64,000 nt of DNA. Source: Tepidibacter formicigenes DSM 15518. Its GTDB lineage: Bacteria; Bacillota; Clostridia; Peptostreptococcales; Peptostreptococcaceae. Positions 60,750-64,000 of the stretch are shown in pieces. The position numbers were made by a program, and so were the translations under genes. The number at the start of each line of letters is the position of its first letter. Within the stretch, counting starts at the first letter, position 1. Where the stretch lies: the NCBI RefSeq assembly GCF_900142235.1, contig NZ_FRAE01000007.1:1-64000 (forward strand), given 5' to 3'. The notes below the pieces were generated by a model. That model saw nothing but the letters and a program-made list of their open reading frames with translations, made no database searches and was not told the origin of the DNA.

Positions 60750-61949
60750 ATGTTAAGTGGGAAAAATATAGTTCTTGGAGTATCTGGGGGAATAGCTGTA
60801 TATAAAGCTTGTGATGTTGTTAGTAGGTTGAAAAAATTAAATGCTAATGTAAAGGTAATAATGACAAAATCTGCTGTAGAGTTTGTAACACCTCTTACTT
60901 TTCAAAGCTTAAGTCAAAATTTTGTAGTTGCTGATATGTTTGAAGAACCAAAAACATGGGATGTAGAGCATATATCCTTAGCACAGTGGGCAGATTTATT
61001 TTTAATAGCACCTGCAACTGCCAATATAATTGGGAAAATTGCAAATGGAATAGGAGATGATATGCTCTCAACTACAGTTATGGCAACTAAAGCTAAAGTA
61101 TTAATAGCACCAGCAATGAATACCAATATGTATGAAAATAAAATAGTACAAGATAATATATCTAAGCTTAAAAAATATAGATATGAATTTGTAGAACCAG
61201 AATCAGGAAGGCTTGCTTGTGGAGACATTGGAAAAGGAAAATTAGCTTCTCCTGAAAATATAGTAAAAGAAGTTATTAATATACTCACAATAGAAAAAGA
61301 CTTAAATGAAAAAAATATATTAATAACAGCAGGCCCTACAATAGAAAGTATAGACCCTGTAAGATACTTGACAAATAGATCAAGTGGAAAAATGGGATAC
61401 TCTATAGCTACTGAGGCTGTAAAAAGAGGTGCTAATGTAACTTTAATATCAGGAAAAACAAATTTAGATGTACCTGTAGGAGTTAAAAATTTCATACAAA
61501 TAGAATCTGCAAAGGATATGTATGATGAAGTTATTAAAAACTTAGAAGATAATGATATAATAATAAAATCAGCAGCTGTAGCAGATTATAAACCAAAAAG
61601 TAAATCGAATAAAAAAATCAAAAAAAGCGATGAAGATTTAGTTTTAGAGCTTGATAGAAATCATGATATTTTAAAAGAAATAGGTAAAATAAAAGAAGAT
61701 AAAATATTAGTTGGGTTTGCAGCAGAAACAAATGATTTAATAGAAAATGCTAAACAAAAAATAAAAAAGAAAAATTTAGATTTTATAGTTGCTAATGATT
61801 TAACACAAGAAGGAGCAGGATTTGGAGTAGACACAAATATTGTTAAAATAATAGATAAGAATGGAAATATTGAAGAATATCCTAAAATGAATAAATCTGA
61901 TATTTCAAATATAATTTTAGATAAAATAAAATTGTTATTAGAAAAATAA
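60750..61949 (+). CDS. coaBC: Bifunctional phosphopantothenoylcysteine decarboxylase/synthase CoaBC
   Basis: 399 aa. The N-terminal flavoprotein CoaC domain has VSGGIAVYK, H74 in EHISL, the PAMNTNMYEN motif and the CGDIGKG lid cysteine. The C-terminal CoaB domain begins near ILITAGPTIESIDPVRYLTNRSSGKMG and binds CTP. It makes 4-phosphopantetheine for coenzyme A. The stop codon lies in the left arm of a terminator. Confidence 0.97.
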   Translation: MLSGKNIVLGVSGGIAVYKACDVVSRLKKLNANVKVIMTKSAVEFVTPLTFQSLSQNFVVADMFEEPKTWDVEHISLAQWADLFLIAPATANIIGKIANGIGDDMLSTTVMATKAKVLIAPAMNTNMYENKIVQDNISKLKKYRYEFVEPESGRLACGDIGKGKLASPENIVKEVINILTIEKDLNEKNILITAGPTIESIDPVRYLTNRSSGKMGYSIATEAVKRGANVTLISGKTNLDVPVGVKNFIQIESAKDMYDEVIKNLEDNDIIIKSAAVADYKPKSKSNKKIKKSDEDLVLELDRNHDILKEIGKIKEDKILVGFAAETNDLIENAKQKIKKKNLDFIVANDLTQEGAGFGVDTNIVKIIDKNGNIEEYPKMNKSDISNIILDKIKLLLEK

Positions 61950-61974
61950 GCATCTATATAGATGCTTATTTTTC
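61945..61974 (+). terminator. Terminator-like hairpin between coaBC and priA
   Basis: AATAAGCATCT (61945-61955) pairs with AGATGCTTATT (61960-61970), then TTT. The T run is short, and priA begins 20 bp later, so it may only reduce read-through. Confidence 0.7.
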
Positions 61975-61994
61975 TAATTAAGTAGGTGCAGAAT

Positions 61995-64000
61995 ATGGAG
62001 AAATATGCAAAAGTTGTAGTAAGCAATAATTCAAATCATACAGATGAACTTTATACGTATAAGATACCAGAATTTTTAATAGATGAAATAAAAATAGGAC
62101 ATAGAGTATTAGTTACTTTTGGAAGAGGAAATAAGCCTATAGAAGCTTTTGTATTTGAAATATCTTCTTTTAAAGAGGGAGATTTTAAAGTAAAAGAAAT
62201 TATAAATATACTTGATGAAAATCCTATTTTAAAGAAAAGAGATATAGAAATTATAAAATGGATGAGAGAAGAATATATATGTACCTTTATGGATGCTATT
62301 AACTGTATTTATCCTAAAGGAATGAGAGTAGATAATTATAAAGTAGTAAAACTTATAAAAAAAGAATTTGATAATTTAAATAAAAAAGAAATAAAAGTAT
62401 TAGATGAAATAATGAAAAATAAAGGAAAAATAAAAGTTGAAATTCTTAAAACTAAGTTGGATAATAGTGTAGAAAATATAATAAAAAAATTAAAAGATAA
62501 AGGTATAGTAAATATAAGCTGGGAATATAAAAGTATAAAAAATGAGAAGTATATTTATAACATAAACTTAAATATATTAGATGATGAAGCAGATGAAACA
62601 GTAGATAACTTAATAAAAAAAAGAGCTTTTAAACAAGCTGATATAATAAATTTCTTAAAGAATAATCAAAATGTTGAAATAAACGATCTAATGGATTTAT
62701 TAAATATAAGTAAAAGCTCTATAAAGTCTTTAGAGGAAAAAGGGTTAATAACTATAGAAAAACTTGATTATTATAGAAAACCAAAAACAAACTATGAAGT
62801 AAAAAACAAAAAAATAAACTTAAATGAAGAGCAATTGAAAGTAATAAGCAAATTAAAAAAATCAATGGATAAAGAAAATAAAAATCCTTTTTTACTTTAT
62901 GGAGTTACAGGAAGTGGAAAAACTGAAATTTATTTAAATATAATAGAAGAAGCTTTAAAAAAAAATCTTGATAGTATTGTATTAGTTCCCGAAATTTCAT
63001 TAACACCGCAAACTATAGCTAGATTTAAAAATAAATTTAAAGATATAATAGCCGTACTTCATAGTAAGCTTTCAAATGGGGAAAAATACGATGAATATAG
63101 AAGAATAAAAGAAGGAAATGCAAAAATTGTTATAGGAGCACGATCTGCATTATTTGCTCCATGTAATAATTTAGGGGTAATAATTATTGATGAATTTCAT
63201 GAGAGTTCTTATAAATCAGAAATGAATCCTAAGTATAATTCTATAGAAGTTGCAAAACAAATATCTAAAACTGAAAACTGTATTTTAATTTTAGGATCAG
63301 CAACTCCTCCTATTGAAGCATATTATAAATGTAAGGTAGGGGAATATGAATTATTAGAGCTAAAAAATAGAGCTAATAATAAAGAAATGCCTTCTATAGA
63401 AGTTGTAGATATGAAGGAAGAACTGAATAATGGAAATAAAAGTATATTCAGCAAAAGTTTATTTGAAGCAATAAAAGAAAATTTACAAAATAACAATCAG
63501 ACTATATTATTTTTAAATAGAAGAGGATATGCAAGTTTTGTATCGTGTAGAAAATGTGGTTATATTTTTAAATGTTCAAATTGTGAAATATCTTTAACGT
63601 ATCATAAAAGAAAAAATGTTGGTAAATGCCATTATTGTGGGTATGAAATGAACATACCAAAGGAATGTCCAGATTGTGAAAGTAACTATATAAAAGAATT
63701 TGGAATAGGTACTCAAAAAATAGAAGAAGAAGTTAAAAAATATTTTAAAGATGCTAAAGTACTTAGAATGGATAAGGATACAACATCAAAAAAAGGAGCG
63801 CATGAAGAAATTTTAAATAAGTTTAAAAATAAAGAAGCTGATATTCTTATAGGAACACAAATGATAGGTAAGGGACTTGATTTTGAGAATGTTACACTTG
63901 TTGGAATATTAGCAGCTGATATGATTTTAAATTTTCCCGATTTTAGAAGTTCTGAGAGAACATTTCAAATAATAAATCAGGTTGCAGGTAGAGCTGGAAG
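61995..64000 (+). CDS. priA: Primosomal protein N-prime PriA (3-prime end cut by window)
   Basis: The first 668 codons of the replication-restart helicase. The N-terminal 3-prime DNA-binding domain starts MEKYAKVVVSNNSNHTDELYTYKIP. A winged-helix part follows, then the helicase core with Walker A GVTGSGKTE near residue 305 and a Walker B written DEFH where DEEH is usual. The cysteine cluster (CRKCGYIFKCSNCEI, CHYCGY, CPDC) binds zinc. GIGTQMIGKGLDFENV and QVAGRAG complete helicase motifs near the window edge. AGTAGGTG before ATG 61995. The frame is open to position 64000. Confidence 0.96.
   Translation, partial: MEKYAKVVVSNNSNHTDELYTYKIPEFLIDEIKIGHRVLVTFGRGNKPIEAFVFEISSFKEGDFKVKEIINILDENPILKKRDIEIIKWMREEYICTFMDAINCIYPKGMRVDNYKVVKLIKKEFDNLNKKEIKVLDEIMKNKGKIKVEILKTKLDNSVENIIKKLKDKGIVNISWEYKSIKNEKYIYNINLNILDDEADETVDNLIKKRAFKQADIINFLKNNQNVEINDLMDLLNISKSSIKSLEEKGLITIEKLDYYRKPKTNYEVKNKKINLNEEQLKVISKLKKSMDKENKNPFLLYGVTGSGKTEIYLNIIEEALKKNLDSIVLVPEISLTPQTIARFKNKFKDIIAVLHSKLSNGEKYDEYRRIKEGNAKIVIGARSALFAPCNNLGVIIIDEFHESSYKSEMNPKYNSIEVAKQISKTENCILILGSATPPIEAYYKCKVGEYELLELKNRANNKEMPSIEVVDMKEELNNGNKSIFSKSLFEAIKENLQNNNQTILFLNRRGYASFVSCRKCGYIFKCSNCEISLTYHKRKNVGKCHYCGYEMNIPKECPDCESNYIKEFGIGTQKIEEEVKKYFKDAKVLRMDKDTTSKKGAHEEILNKFKNKEADILIGTQMIGKGLDFENVTLVGILAADMILNFPDFRSSERTFQIINQVAGRAG

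Noticed and set aside
60914-61495. A 193-codon open frame on the minus strand
   Set aside because: It lies wholly opposite coaBC, which has all family motifs. A/T-rich codon use leaves the antisense frame open, and there is no Shine-Dalgarno.

Overview
The window is a low-GC, endospore-forming Firmicute chromosome segment, best placed in class Clostridia. It holds sigE, sigG, spoIIGA, spoIVA, two SpoVD-type transpeptidases, a YmxH-type sporulation protein, a GerAB permease and a clostridial pyruvate:ferredoxin oxidoreductase end. Bases and codons are strongly A/T-rich throughout and TTG starts are common. I cannot name a genus. I saw no rRNA, tRNA, insertion sequence, prophage or CRISPR array.

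Layout. 1-5.9 kb: the end of nifJ, engD on the minus strand, a YhcN/YlaJ-type lipoprotein, a membrane-anchored chelatase-like protein and a pair of M16 peptidase-family proteins. 6-25.5 kb: lgt, then a division and cell-wall (dcw) cluster (rsmH, ftsL-like, two spoVD copies in tandem, murE, murF, mraY, murD, ftsW/spoVE, murG, murA, divIB, two DUF881 genes, sbp, ftsZ). 25.6-32.9 kb: the mother-cell and forespore sigma block (spoIIGA, sigE, sigG), then ymxH-like, nrdR, pgeF, a two-component system and the YIEGIA pair. 33-38.9 kb: a DUF512 radical SAM protein, der, plsY, gpsA, spoIVA. 39.1-46.6 kb: an HlyD-like adaptor, yggS, sepF, ylmG, ylmH, divIVA and T-box-controlled ileS. 46.7-51.6 kb: mtnN, small unknown genes, T-box-controlled trpS, a GerAB-type permease, DUF5665 and a YteA-like protein. 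51.7-55.8 kb: lspA, rluD, PyrR-controlled pyrR and uracil permease, and a DUF1097 protein. 55.9 kb to the end: rqcH (minus), dapF, yicC, remA, gmk, rpoZ, coaBC and priA (cut by the window edge).

Much of the order from rsmH to priA follows the Bacillus subtilis chromosome (mraW to priA), with the der-plsY-gpsA-spoIVA group and other genes inserted. The genes link peptidoglycan precursor synthesis, septum placement (FtsZ, SepF, DivIVA, DivIB) and conversion of the septum to sporulation use (SpoIIGA, SigE, SigG, SpoIVA).

Most notable: an in-place tandem duplication of the SpoVD gene with its flanks; an isoleucyl-tRNA synthetase with GIHH in place of HIGH; a sigG leader whose anti-SD arm lies upstream of a possible SigF promoter; a second PyrR site that looks built for translational rather than transcriptional control; and short dispersed intergenic repeats, one related pair lying just before murA and pyrR. 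Start sites were revised where a Shine-Dalgarno sequence decides the start. Coordinates of short hairpins and motifs were read by eye and may be off by a base.
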